From positions 1-64,000 of the forward strand of contig BLSF01000002.1 in the NCBI GenBank assembly GCA_012862575.1: DNA of 64,000 bases, in the 5' to 3' direction. This DNA comes from Parietichytrium sp. I65-24A (Eukaryota > Sar > Bigyra > Thraustochytrida > Thraustochytriidae). The notes below the pieces were generated by a model. It searched no databases, was not told the origin of the DNA, and worked only from the letters and a program-made list of their open reading frames with translations. The translations under genes were made by a program, and so were the position numbers. Shown piece by piece: positions 40,092-49,535 of the stretch (position 1 is the stretch's first letter; every line of letters starts with the position of its first letter).

Positions 40092-40760
40092 TTATTTCTT
40101 CTTTGTTTGTACCTCGGAATCTCGCATCAGGAACGATATGGCTCGCTGAACAGTCTTTTCGGAGAGCGGCGGAAGAAGTGTGTGGCTTTTAAAGTTGTCA
40201 ATCATTAGGAGCGCTGGGACCGTGGGAAGCTTGAATTCTACTGCGAGGGCCTCGCACTCCGAAACATCAGCCATCAGAAATTTAAGGGTTGGGTTCTCTC
40301 CTGCAATCCGATCGAGGTCGTCCTCAAACTTCCCGTCGTGAATCCAGCCTCCAGCAAAATAGATAAGGATCTTTGGGTTCAGTGCTTTGACGGTGTCAAG
40401 TTCCACCACGCTGGTCACCCGATAGACGTTTTTTGTGAGCTTTTCGATACAGGATCTCGCAGCGAGCAAGAACTTCTCGCCCTCAAGCCCTTGAACTGAA
40501 TCCACAAGGTTCTTGCTTCTGTAAAACTTGATCAACGGGATGTCTTCCTCCTTGACGCCAAGCTGCTCTGCTAGTTTAGGTGTTTGTTCCAGGTCAATAT
40601 AGGCTACTCGGAGCTTGCCATAGGCACTGAAAAGGTTGTCGAGCGCTCCGGTGACTTGGTTGCATGGTTGAGAATCTGGCTTGAAGAAGTAGGCGGCGAC
40701 GGCATCGGAAGCCGCGAGCCGCTCGTCGAATTCCCGCTTGGAGCGAACCTTTTGAGCCAT
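40092..40760 (-). CDS. Tandem thioredoxin-fold protein lacking CxxC, 222 aa
   Basis: The frame upstream of 40760 has a GTG but no ATG before a stop, so the ATG at 40760 is taken. Two thioredoxin-like folds follow each other. In the first (about 5-110) the active-site position reads SQPC (30-33) instead of CGPC, with the cis-Pro in EEDIPLIKFY. In the second (about 113-217) the site is WIHDG, with cis-Pro in LPTVPALLMI. At most one active-site Cys remains, so a dithiol oxidoreductase is unlikely; a monothiol, chaperone or scaffold role is inferred. There is no signal peptide and no ER-retention signal; the C-terminus is KKK. Only 135 bp separates it from the upstream TPR gene. Confidence 0.75.
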   Translation of the reverse strand: MAQKVRSKREFDERLAASDAVAAYFFKPDSQPCNQVTGALDNLFSAYGKLRVAYIDLEQTPKLAEQLGVKEEDIPLIKFYRSKNLVDSVQGLEGEKFLLAARSCIEKLTKNVYRVTSVVELDTVKALNPKILIYFAGGWIHDGKFEDDLDRIAGENPTLKFLMADVSECEALAVEFKLPTVPALLMIDNFKSHTLLPPLSEKTVQRAISFLMRDSEVQTKKK

Positions 40761-40895
40761 CAGTTGGTGCCACAACAGCGGCCTCTGAAACCGGTGCTGG
40801 CTTGCACACGGCTGCGATTTCCTCCCCACCGTGTCGTCCACAATTTGGCCGTTATTCTACTGTTTCTACTTTCTCATAGCATATACTCTTAGCAA

Positions 40896-42926
40896 TCATG
40901 CAGTGACTTGGGGGTTCTCGTCCAGAATGTTCTTCTTGACATTGAGCAAATTTTTCCAGAGGTTATTACCAGGTTTTGCCAGTTCCTTCAGCCGGCCCTC
41001 GCTTGACTGTGCATACTCCACGGCTTCCTCGAAGCGTGACATTTGTCGCAGAGTGTCAGCAATGTTGATCTCTACTGCAGCAGCTTCCAGTGAGTCCAGG
41101 CCTACGTTCTCCTCAATTATATCACGATAAAGCTTGAACATGCTGAGAGCACCTTCTAGGTCCAGCTCCTTCAGCAGAACCAGCGCGATGTCATTTCTAG
41201 TTACCCCAACCGACGGATGAAGGAGAGGGTAAATCTCTAACTTTAGCTCGAGAGCGTGCTCAAGAGATTCCAATGCTTCGTCATTGCGGTTCAGATTCAT
41301 GAGCACATAGCCCCGTGAGTGATACGCGCGCGCAATGCCATCCTTCTTGCCACCTACTTCGTCGGGCACAGCTTTCCAATTACTCAGGCAGTCATCGTAC
41401 TGCTGGAGTGCTTCTTCGTACCGCATCTGTCGCTCGAAAAGAATTCCCAAATCGCTTGCAGCTCTGGTCAAATTGACGGCAAGCATGTCTGGGGCCGAGT
41501 ACTTTTCGTAATACTCCCGGGCAAGAAGAAGCGCTTTTTCTGCAGCTGCGTACTCCTCTTGCTGCGAGAGGTTCCACGACTTCTCATACAAAGCATCGGC
41601 TGTCCCGACAGTGTCTGCCCACCCGAGCTTGTCGAGGACCTGGATGACTTCGTCCGTCCACTGCACTGCAAGGGCGAATTGACCCCTGACAGAGATGAGC
41701 TTTGCAGCATGGATCAAGAGAAGTCGATACACTGCCCAATCGTGGAACACGAATTCGGGCGCATCCGCAAGCTCTCTCCGCTTGCTCTCGATGGATTGCT
41801 TTATGGTCTTGACGAGCCAGTGAAACAGCCGGTCCTTGGCAATGGCATTCACTGCAACCCATCCACCATCTAACGACTCCACTGCATCCTGAATCATTTT
41901 TAGGTCGCTTTTGTCAAAGCACGTCGCTGTCCTGGCGTCCAGGTTGATGATTGAGTTTTGAACCAAGTTGGGATCGCGTAAGATGGTATCGAGCAGTTGG
42001 CCGTTCCCCGGAGTGAACAAGAGCTCAAGATTGATGTCGTACTTGACTGCCCCGTACAGTTCCCAGATGCACCACGCGCGACTCAGTGGATACGCCTCAG
42101 ACCAAGAGCCTAGGAACAATAACATTTTGTCGAATTTCTTGAGCGCTTGGTGCAAACCTAGGGTCAGCAAGTTATTGACCTGCCTGCGCACCTCAGCAGA
42201 GTCCACGCCGTGCCCTTTTAAAAGAGGCTGATTGGCGCAAAATAGATCCAGCCAAACGAATGCTTCCCCGGCCAATTCGGCATAGTGAGTCTCCAGCGAA
42301 GCTACTAGATCCGAAAAGTTTTGTTTTCGCGCTTGGCTTACAAATGCGCCTTGGTACGTCTCACCAACTTGCTCTTTCTTCAAAAGATCAAGGTACACAC
42401 ACCCCTCTTCCTTGGTTGCCGGCCAGACAACGTATTCTGACACATCTTCTGTCGTCCAGTCCTGCCTCTGCTTGTCAGTCACTTGTTCGAGTCTCAACGT
42501 GAACTCCTTCTGGCCATACGGGTCGTACGCGACCACATTTTCCTCTGTGCGCTTTACGATCTTGAGAGTCTGACCGGGCCATGCGCCATCTGGGAGGTCC
42601 TCGCACTCTTGGGATATCGTCACGAGCTCCACGTCCTTGGCCGCGTTGCCTTCCCGAACCGCCTCTGCCAATTCAACCAGCACATCCACTCGAATGCCTT
42701 TGAACACAACCACGGGCTTGCTGAGGCTTTCCACCTTCAAGCTCTGGCCATCCGAGCCTGCCATTTGCTCTTTCTCTTCGATTGTCTTGCTCTTCCGCTC
42801 CTTTTCAGCGACAGGAGCCAACCGCCCACTCTCATCTTGCTTGGCAATCTTCTCCTCTACCTTCTTCGCCTGCTTCTTGCGCGTCAACGACGTCAGCCTT
42901 CGCACGCTCGCACGAATGCTGTTCAT
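40896..42926 (-). CDS. TIR-like plus TPR protein, 676 aa
   Basis: The ATG at 42926 is the first in frame. A basic N-terminus is followed by a small beta-rich module (about 70-190). Residues 222-310 then match a common protist pattern: a VWLDLFCANQ strand, KMLLFLGSW, and SRAWCIWEL (282-290), closely resembling the S-x-W-C-x-x-E-L helix of TIR domains with the Glu kept (Glu289). TPR-type helices fill about 385-660 (including AEKALLLAREYYEKY, YHSRGYVLMNLNRNDEALESLEHAL). Such proteins are abundant in protists and poorly studied. NAD hydrolysis is possible by analogy but unproven. It pairs with the TIR-like TPR gene at 8733-10883. Confidence 0.78.
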   Translation of the reverse strand: MNSIRASVRRLTSLTRKKQAKKVEEKIAKQDESGRLAPVAEKERKSKTIEEKEQMAGSDGQSLKVESLSKPVVVFKGIRVDVLVELAEAVREGNAAKDVELVTISQECEDLPDGAWPGQTLKIVKRTEENVVAYDPYGQKEFTLRLEQVTDKQRQDWTTEDVSEYVVWPATKEEGCVYLDLLKKEQVGETYQGAFVSQARKQNFSDLVASLETHYAELAGEAFVWLDLFCANQPLLKGHGVDSAEVRRQVNNLLTLGLHQALKKFDKMLLFLGSWSEAYPLSRAWCIWELYGAVKYDINLELLFTPGNGQLLDTILRDPNLVQNSIINLDARTATCFDKSDLKMIQDAVESLDGGWVAVNAIAKDRLFHWLVKTIKQSIESKRRELADAPEFVFHDWAVYRLLLIHAAKLISVRGQFALAVQWTDEVIQVLDKLGWADTVGTADALYEKSWNLSQQEEYAAAEKALLLAREYYEKYSAPDMLAVNLTRAASDLGILFERQMRYEEALQQYDDCLSNWKAVPDEVGGKKDGIARAYHSRGYVLMNLNRNDEALESLEHALELKLEIYPLLHPSVGVTRNDIALVLLKELDLEGALSMFKLYRDIIEENVGLDSLEAAAVEINIADTLRQMSRFEEAVEYAQSSEGRLKELAKPGNNLWKNLLNVKKNILDENPQVTA

Positions 42927-43816
42927 CTCCCCTCTGCGCTGCTCCTTCTCGTACACTCTCTATTATTTCAAGTTTGCCTCAACAAACTTTTCATCTTCGT
43001 CTTCGCCACCTTCCAAGAATTGACAGACAGTGTAGACAGTGTATCAAATCTCGCCAGCACCTCTTAAGCAGATATGCTAGAGCAAACATAGTGTCCGTGT
43101 GCACCAATGTGTACTCTAGTTAGCCTACTAGAGCTGGGGTTGCTACCATGCATTAGTGGATCCTGGTGACAGCTAAGCTTATTGGCTAAGTCCCTCGTGA
43201 GATCTCCTGAGACTTCTGAGGCCAGGAAAGACGCTGGCCAAACTGGCTAAACTCGATTCTACGTCTACTGATCTTACTTACCATCCAATTGTACTACGAG
43301 TTTGTAACGAAAGATCAACTGAAACTAGCCGTGATCTTAACAACAAATCATACTGCGAGAGTTCTCGATGAAAGATTAAGGGATTCTGTAATCCCACCCT
43401 TGTTTACAAGAGGACCTACACATCAATTCATTCCTACATTCCACCTATGGCACCACTACCAGCGTGCTCCATGCTCGCGGTATCCGGGATGGTAGACAAT
43501 CACAGTAGCAAACACAGAGAACAAAAAGGAACTCTAGCGCGAACTTCGCTCCGAGCGAACAGTTCGGTGGGGGAAGCGCGAGGAATCAGGCGGGAGAGAA
43601 CGGAGAGAACTGTGAGGAATCCTGATGTGAAGAATGAATGTGAGTGAAGGAGAAAGAGGATTAGACGTTGGACGAGTTGGACGCGTTGGGCGCAAAGGAA
43701 GAATTTCGCAAGCAGACAAGGTCGGCGGCAGCGTGGATATCTTCGAAGAAGGAGAGGAAGAAGAAGAAGAAGAAGAGTGAGAGTGAGAGTGCGAGTAAGA
43801 GGAGGAAGAAGATAAG
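42927..43816. other. Divergent promoter region of the TPR gene and PSMB6
   Basis: This stretch contains CTCTAGTTAGCCTACTAGAGC (43113-43133) and, directly before the PSMB6 start, a purine-rich GAAGAAG/GAGTGAGA tract (about 43745-43816) that is probably its 5' leader. No gene seen. Confidence 0.5.
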
Positions 43817-44473
43817 ATGGTGGAGGTGTCTGATGCGGCATTGCCGCGGCTGAAGAAGGGCGAGGTGGACCTCGGAACGTCGATCATGGCGGTGCAGTTC
43901 GAGGGCGGAGTGGTGGTTGGCGCAGACAGTAGAACATCCACGGGGACGTACATTGCGAACAGGGTGTCCGACAAGCTCACCGGGGTGCATGACAGGATCT
44001 ATTGCTGCAGGAGTGGGTCGGCAGCGGATACTCAGGCGATCTCGGATATTGTCAAGATCCAGCTCGCCTCACATGCCGCAGAACTTGGACGCCAGCCTTG
44101 CGTTAAGACTGCTGCAAACTTGTTTCAACGCTTCTGCTACGAATACAAGGATAGGCTCATGGCTGGTATCATCTGCGCAGGATATGATGAGCTTGAAGGC
44201 GGATCTGTGTACTCTATTCCTCTGGGAGGCGCTTGCATCAAGCAGCCGTACGCAATTGGTGGCAGTGGCTCGACCTACATTTATGGATTTTGCGATGCTT
44301 ACTATCGCCCAAACATGACTCGCGAAGAGTGCCGCACCTTCGTTAAGAAGGCCCTCGCACATGCCATGGCCCGCGATGGCTCCTCTGGAGGTGTGATTCG
44401 CACCTGCGTCATCGACAAGGATGGCGTGGACCGTGACTTTACTCCTGGCAACGAGCTTCCATTCTCCCTATAA
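43817..44473 (+). CDS. PSMB6: Proteasome subunit beta type-6 (beta-1), 218 aa
   Basis: This is the catalytic 20S core subunit with caspase-like (post-acidic) specificity. A 20-residue propeptide ends in DLG; autocleavage would expose Thr21 (TSIMAVQF) as the N-terminal nucleophile. Family segments include [60 protein letters not shown] and [11 protein letters not shown]. Asp37 and Lys53 equivalents (ADSR; SDKL) are present. Length is slightly short for the family. The frame is intronless. Confidence 0.97.
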   Translation: MVEVSDAALPRLKKGEVDLGTSIMAVQFEGGVVVGADSRTSTGTYIANRVSDKLTGVHDRIYCCRSGSAADTQAISDIVKIQLASHAAELGRQPCVKTAANLFQRFCYEYKDRLMAGIICAGYDELEGGSVYSIPLGGACIKQPYAIGGSGSTYIYGFCDAYYRPNMTREECRTFVKKALAHAMARDGSSGGVIRTCVIDKDGVDRDFTPGNELPFSL

Positions 44474-44972
44474 ACGAGAAGGGCCGCCTTTAGCAGATTG
44501 GTCAGCGTGACCCGTCCGTTACCACTTGTCACCATGTCCTTAGTACCCGCCACACACACTTTGTTTGCTCGTTCATCCCTGGAAACTTGGCTATCTCGCT
44601 CATCGAAGAGGTCTAGGGTCCTCCTCTCTCTTTTCCTTTCTCTTTATAGGCAAAATGTTGAAAGATAGAGGAAGGACCGACCGCGGACTTTGAGGAGAGA
44701 GCGCTCGTCAACATATCGGCGAGACCCGTCCACTATGGCCTGCAACAAATTTATCCCCCCCCCCAACCCAACCCAACCCAAAAAATAAGATTTTCCCAAC
44801 ATAGTCCCGAGAATGTTCACGTCCCTTTTTTGCACGATTGAGTGGCGCCCCACGGATCCACGTATTTGTCTTTTGCATTCTGACGAGTGAAATAGCGAGT
44901 CTTGAGCAAGAGTATAATATTACAAAAAAAATCAATGTTTTGGTTCAGGAGAAGGTGGTTGGAGTATTTCCA
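44474..44972. other. Convergent 3' region of PSMB6 and SEC6
   Basis: No gene is visible. The stretch contains a C10 run followed by CCCAA repeats (44755-44779). Confidence 0.5.
44755..44779 (-). repeat. Guanine-quadruplex-like (GGGTT)n run on minus strand
   Basis: The plus strand has ten C followed by three AACCC units. The minus strand therefore reads GGGTTGGGTTGGGTT then ten G, meeting the rule of four or more G-runs for a quadruplex. It lies about 200 bp downstream of the SEC6 stop on that gene's sense strand. Confidence 0.75.
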
Positions 44973-47816
44973 TTAGGAAAGAAAGGCGTCCAAAGACATT
45001 ACATTGGTCACGCCCTCGCTTGTCTTATCCAGTTTCTTCTTCTTGTTCTTTGCCTTCACGGCTGCAAGAGCAGACTTCATCTTCTTCATCTTGGATTTTC
45101 GTTTTGGATCAGACTTGGCTGTATTTTTGCTCTTGCTGTCATTCTCGTCCTTCACCTTCAAAGGCGGCAGCTCTGACAAGTCGAATCGGGGTATTCCGCC
45201 CGCTCCTTCGGAGTACTCTGACAAATCATACAATTGGAGATTCTCACGTTCCTCAAAGCTGAGGTCACCGCGATAGTACAGGAGACGGGCAATAGCTTGC
45301 TGAGCATATGGTCCAAAGTCAGCAGCAATTTCCTCAAAGTGGTTCTGAGGGTGTGGATCCTCGAGAACATCAGCAATGTCTCGAATAACAGCCAGTCGAG
45401 AAGACAGGTCGGAGCGATCTCTGATTTTGCCGTATCGAAGCACATCCAAAAACTGGGCAAAACATTCTTCAAAGATGGATGCATCCTGACGAAGTCTGGT
45501 GACAAAGCCTGCTTTCCGCTGCAATGGCTCGGTATGTTGCAAGAACTTGGCTACGTAAAGCTGCACGAGCTCTGTGAATGCGAGGGCGACCATGCGTCCG
45601 AAGAGAAGCTCCGAACCTAACCAGATACGAAGCCCTTGCTCAGGGTCGTTGAAGTAGTCCAGGAAGGTTGCCCGAAGTGTGGCTGCGCAAGGGCTCGAGC
45701 CAGACTCCCAGCCTTCCGAGAACAAGGCTGTTGTCACCCCATTTTTGCTTAGGTCATTGAACATCTCGACCACAATCCGCTTCTGGCCAGTTTCGAGGCC
45801 GCGCAAAAATCCAGCAGCCACCTTCTCCAAAGCATCTTGCACCCCGGCATAGAAGACTTCGTCCGTTCCGACCGCCCGCTTCATTTCGGAGCTTAAAACG
45901 CTGTCACAAAGATCGTATGTGCGCTCGCAGTCATTCATGAACGCACAGCACCACTCGATAGAAACTTCCGCCTCTGGACTTGTCATCTGTTCTATTTGGC
46001 TCTCCTGGTAAAGCTTGAGGATCTCCAGCACACCTTTTAACAAAAAAGATGCCATTTGATGGCCACGAATGCCGTGAGAAGCAACGACACCAATCTCTTG
46101 CGTGAGCGCGTTCAAGAAGTCCTCCGGAATGGAGGTTCGTAAAAAGCCCTCGAGGGCTGCTTCTGGAGTGTTATTTCGTTTCAAAATAGCCTCCAGGTAT
46201 TTTTTCATGCGCGGCAAGGCATCTGCAATGTAATCTGCCATCATTTGATCGCAGTTGCGCTTGAATTCCCTGGTTCTGGAAGCAGCCGCTACTTTGTTGT
46301 CTTCCTCGAAGTTTCTGTGAATCGTCGAGCTGTAAGTTGCCAAGCGAGCCGAGACGCGCTTTCCCGATGCAGTCTTCGAATTGTCATCGAGAGCTGAAGA
46401 TCCGTCTCCAGCACCCATCGCTGGCCCAGTGCTCGCGAAAGACGTACTCAACGACTCCACAAACTGGACGTAGTAGTCCAGCCACCCAATGAGCAAAAGC
46501 TTGTCGCCTGGAGTTGCAAATGTTCCATTCCACACGGGCCGCAAGAGCTGTAGCAATCGACGCTCCAAAGCCCAACGATACAACCCAAACAGATTGTAAG
46601 ACTCCGGGAAGCACTTGGCGACATCCTCTGCGACAACGCGGAGGTCGTCAATCAGTCCACTTGCGATTTTGACAAACGGTGGAATCTTGGACGGAGGAGG
46701 CTTTCGATCAACATCGAATTCATCATCTTCCTCGTCGTCGTCATCATCATCATCGTCGTCGCTATCCGCTGACTGGCCCTGCATCGTGCGCTGCAATTTC
46801 TTCTCTTCACGGCGCCGCTCCCTCTCGGCGACTCTAGGATTCACGTCTGGTTTCAAAGAGTCAATTTGTAAGATTCCTCGGATACGAGCTTCTATTGCGG
46901 TTTCCAGCACGGACAGAGCCTGCTTTCGATACTTGCTCGGCGGCAATAGCATTTCCGCCTTCTCGATTTGCTCACCCTGAGCAACCCGTCGAGCTCTTTC
47001 GCGTTCGTCCTGCCGGTCCAGGCGCTCGACGAGCTCTACTGCGATTACCAGCGAGCCAGCTTCGTCATACTGAGCGAGCTCGAAGAATTTCTTCAAGCGA
47101 TGATCGATATAAGTCCAAATCTTGTCTCCCAGCTCCTCGACCTTCTTGAAATGATCCCCAAGAACCAGCAAAATTCTGCTCTGCACTTCAGCACTCTGGC
47201 TCCAGGATGGCATGAGGTTGGCCGTGTCAATTTCTTCCCAGTTTGCCAGCCGCTCTTTTAGATCCTCTTCTTTTCGCCCCGCTTCAGTTACTGCATCAGA
47301 GAGCTCTGCCAAAATCCGTGTCCGCCAACCATCAAGCTGGATCCACTCCATGAAAACTGGCTTGAGGTTTCTCGCATCTTCATCGAGGCTAGCGCGTAGC
47401 TCCATCACCCGTTTTGGAACTGCATCGTATATTTCCAGCTGTTGCAAGATCTCGCTGATGTTCACTCGAGCATTCCTCATCTTGGTAATGTGGTCGAAAT
47501 CACGCACCGCCACCATGCACTCGGTGCACCTGTCATTGATGCCCACAAATTTCATCTGCACTTGTCTCATCTCATCTTTGGCCATTCGCAACAAGAGACT
47601 CGCGTTCTGCATTTCGTCGAGTTGCGCCTGAATCCCGGCCTCCAATTGCGTCTCCGAAGCGATCAGCTTCCGTTGGTACTCTGCTCGGACCTTGGAGAGC
47701 CCATCTAGCTGAGCCGGCTCTGCAAAGAGCTGCTGCACCTCCGTCATCGCCATCAATTCTGCCAGAGACCGCAGCGACTGCCTCTCTGGCTCGTCGATCG
47801 ACATCATGGAGTTCAT
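44973..47816 (-). CDS. SEC6: Exocyst complex component Sec6, 947 aa
   Basis: Sec6/EXOC3 is a core subunit of the exocyst, which tethers secretory vesicles to the plasma membrane. The N-terminal coiled coil (about 35-90) and the segment around DRCTECMVAVRDFDHITKMRNARVN match the family, as does the all-helical C-terminal domain (for example EAALEGFLRTSIPEDFLNALT, and YVAKFLQHTEPLQRKAGFVTRLRQDASIFEECF). An acidic insertion DSDDDDDDDDDEEDDEFD interrupts the middle near 355. After the helical domain there is an unusual Lys-rich tail of about 60 residues (KSKMKKMKSALAAVKAKNKKKK) that could bind acidic phospholipids. A short ORF precedes it (47864-48058). Confidence 0.92.
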   Translation of the reverse strand: MNSMMSIDEPERQSLRSLAELMAMTEVQQLFAEPAQLDGLSKVRAEYQRKLIASETQLEAGIQAQLDEMQNASLLLRMAKDEMRQVQMKFVGINDRCTECMVAVRDFDHITKMRNARVNISEILQQLEIYDAVPKRVMELRASLDEDARNLKPVFMEWIQLDGWRTRILAELSDAVTEAGRKEEDLKERLANWEEIDTANLMPSWSQSAEVQSRILLVLGDHFKKVEELGDKIWTYIDHRLKKFFELAQYDEAGSLVIAVELVERLDRQDERERARRVAQGEQIEKAEMLLPPSKYRKQALSVLETAIEARIRGILQIDSLKPDVNPRVAERERRREEKKLQRTMQGQSADSDDDDDDDDDEEDDEFDVDRKPPPSKIPPFVKIASGLIDDLRVVAEDVAKCFPESYNLFGLYRWALERRLLQLLRPVWNGTFATPGDKLLLIGWLDYYVQFVESLSTSFASTGPAMGAGDGSSALDDNSKTASGKRVSARLATYSSTIHRNFEEDNKVAAASRTREFKRNCDQMMADYIADALPRMKKYLEAILKRNNTPEAALEGFLRTSIPEDFLNALTQEIGVVASHGIRGHQMASFLLKGVLEILKLYQESQIEQMTSPEAEVSIEWCCAFMNDCERTYDLCDSVLSSEMKRAVGTDEVFYAGVQDALEKVAAGFLRGLETGQKRIVVEMFNDLSKNGVTTALFSEGWESGSSPCAATLRATFLDYFNDPEQGLRIWLGSELLFGRMVALAFTELVQLYVAKFLQHTEPLQRKAGFVTRLRQDASIFEECFAQFLDVLRYGKIRDRSDLSSRLAVIRDIADVLEDPHPQNHFEEIAADFGPYAQQAIARLLYYRGDLSFEERENLQLYDLSEYSEGAGGIPRFDLSELPPLKVKDENDSKSKNTAKSDPKRKSKMKKMKSALAAVKAKNKKKKLDKTSEGVTNVMSLDAFLS

Positions 47817-47863
47817 GGTAGCGCTCTTTGCAAATTTGCCTTTGCCTTCGCCAGCGCACTGTC

Positions 47864-48058
47864 TTACTCTTCGCCCTCTTTGCAGTAGTAGTAGTTCTCA
47901 AACGCGTCTTGCAGCAAGTCAGACTCGGAAAGATCCGAGCTTGTGGAAGACCGACCGCCGAAGGTCTCGCGCCTCGGCTGGCACAGAAGGGCAATGTTTC
48001 CGCACAGCCCGAACGTTGTGAAGAACGCAAACAATGCGATTACAACCAGGTCCCCCAT
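47864..48058 (-). CDS. 64-aa membrane microprotein or upstream ORF of SEC6
   Basis: A complete ATG-to-stop frame ends 47 bp before the SEC6 start, on the same strand. Residues 3-26 form a hydrophobic segment (LVVIALFAFFTTFGLCGNIALL), followed by Arg residues, a Ser-rich stretch, and an acidic C-terminus with a Tyr-Tyr-Tyr-Cys motif. This ordered make-up looks selected rather than random. It could be a separate single-pass microprotein on its own or a bicistronic message, or a translated upstream ORF that limits SEC6 translation. I know of no homologue. Confidence 0.45.
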   Translation of the reverse strand: MGDLVVIALFAFFTTFGLCGNIALLCQPRRETFGGRSSTSSDLSESDLLQDAFENYYYCKEGEE

Positions 48059-49535
48059 TCAGCTCGCTACGCACAGCTCCTTTGGCCTCTAAGATCCACT
48101 CCTCTCTTGGTCCACAAACCAACAGACGGGTCTGACGTCTGAACTTGCGTACCTGCGCGTTCGCAACGTGCTCCCAGTGGTCCCCTAGAGCGCCTCAGTG
48201 AATGCCGCAAAGCTACCCTAAAATCAAACCAACAGTTTCTTCTTCCCAGTTGTTTTCCTTCCAGCAATTCCCACTCACTCTGAACTCCCTGTCCGCTTTG
48301 AGATCTCAACTTTTGTAGGTTTGAACTTTCCGCAGTATCGTCAAACCGATCTAACTTGTTCTGAAGACTCCAAAACGTAGAATTCGCGGGAGCTTCGCTG
48401 GACTGGGGGCGGGAACGTTCCAGGAAAAGCGGCTCGCCCTTTTTGCTCTTCTACTTTTGGCGATGCACGAAAGGTCGTCGCACTGGCTCGCGCGTACACT
48501 GTGGCACCGTTTGTCCCAAACGGAGCTGCTCTAGTAGGGAGCTGGGACTTGGATAGTGTCAGCTTCAGGTTCGGGAGAGAGGTTCGTTTGTGTTCGTGAT
48601 CGTTCTTTGTGTTCTCTCGGTGTTTTCGTAAAATCGTAACATTGCTGCTATCGTCCCGTGATGTCACTGATGTCACGTGCATGCCGAGAACTTGCTCATG
48701 AAGATTACTTATGAAGTGTTATAACTTATGAGTCGCCTGGCCAGGGCAACCAGGATTGACTCGGCACGCGTTTAGAACAACGCTTTTCGCACATTTCGCA
48801 CGAACTACATCCTACACGTTACTCAGTACTCGAGTACTAGCTACTAGAGCACCAGAAAAAGGTAAACCAACCTAACCTACCCACTACCTACCCATGGTAA
48901 ACCCACTTGTAACCAATGTACACGCGACAGCATCGGTCTCTACAGTCTCTACTGGAACTACTAACTTGAATTGCACAAACTCCACTGCATAAGACCTTCT
49001 AATTAGCCATGGATAGCCAAGCCAGTAGGGATAGAGGTTCTTGTGTGGTAGAAACAAAGGTGGGAGGACGTGGATTGCATTTTGCATAGAGAAAAAAATA
49101 GAAAACAGCAGAGAGCGTGGGGCGTACAACAGCAACAACAGAGGTACCGGTAGCGGTCTTGTTAACCTGAAGCGTAGAAAAGAAAAAGTGTTTGGAATTT
49201 GGGTGTGTGCCAGTGGGGCTGGCTGGCTCTTGTCTCGTGTATTTTTGTCTCTTGGTTCTTGTGTGAGCTATCTTCTTCTCAGTCAATGTTCTGAATTGTG
49301 AATTGTGAATAATGTGCGACGAGCACGCGGTGCGTTAAAGGGCGATCCTCGTAGTACATTCGCGAGTCCATTGCAAGCAAAGGAAACGGAGAAGCCTCGG
49401 GAGTACCAGTGTCGAGCGAGGAGAAGAGCGAGCAAGTCTATTGGACGCCACTGGACGCCACTGGACGCCATGCGCAGTGGCGCAGCTGTTGGGGACCAGT
49501 GAGCGACGGAGCTGGTCACTTGAAGTTTGAAGGAG
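48059..49535. other. 1.5 kb intergenic region, divergent promoters
   Basis: This stretch lies between the SEC6 microprotein ORF (minus) and the exchanger-like gene (plus). It contains ACTCGAGTACTAGCTACTAGAG (48828-48848), TACCGGTA (49145-49152) and a 10-bp repeat (49441-49470). The 113-codon minus-strand frame at 48341-48682 has no recognisable feature. Confidence 0.5.
49441..49470. repeat. Three 10-bp units (YTGGACGCCA)
   Basis: Three near-identical tandem decamers lie about 65-95 bp before the exchanger-like start codon. Confidence 0.85.

Noticed and set aside
43500-43990. Ser/Leu-rich minus-strand frames opposite the PSMB6 leader
   Set aside because: They are generated by the purine-rich GAAGAAG tract on the plus strand.
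46615-46980. Ser-run plus-strand frame opposite SEC6
   Set aside because: It is antisense to the poly-Asp insertion of SEC6 (GAC/GAT repeats read as Ser codons).
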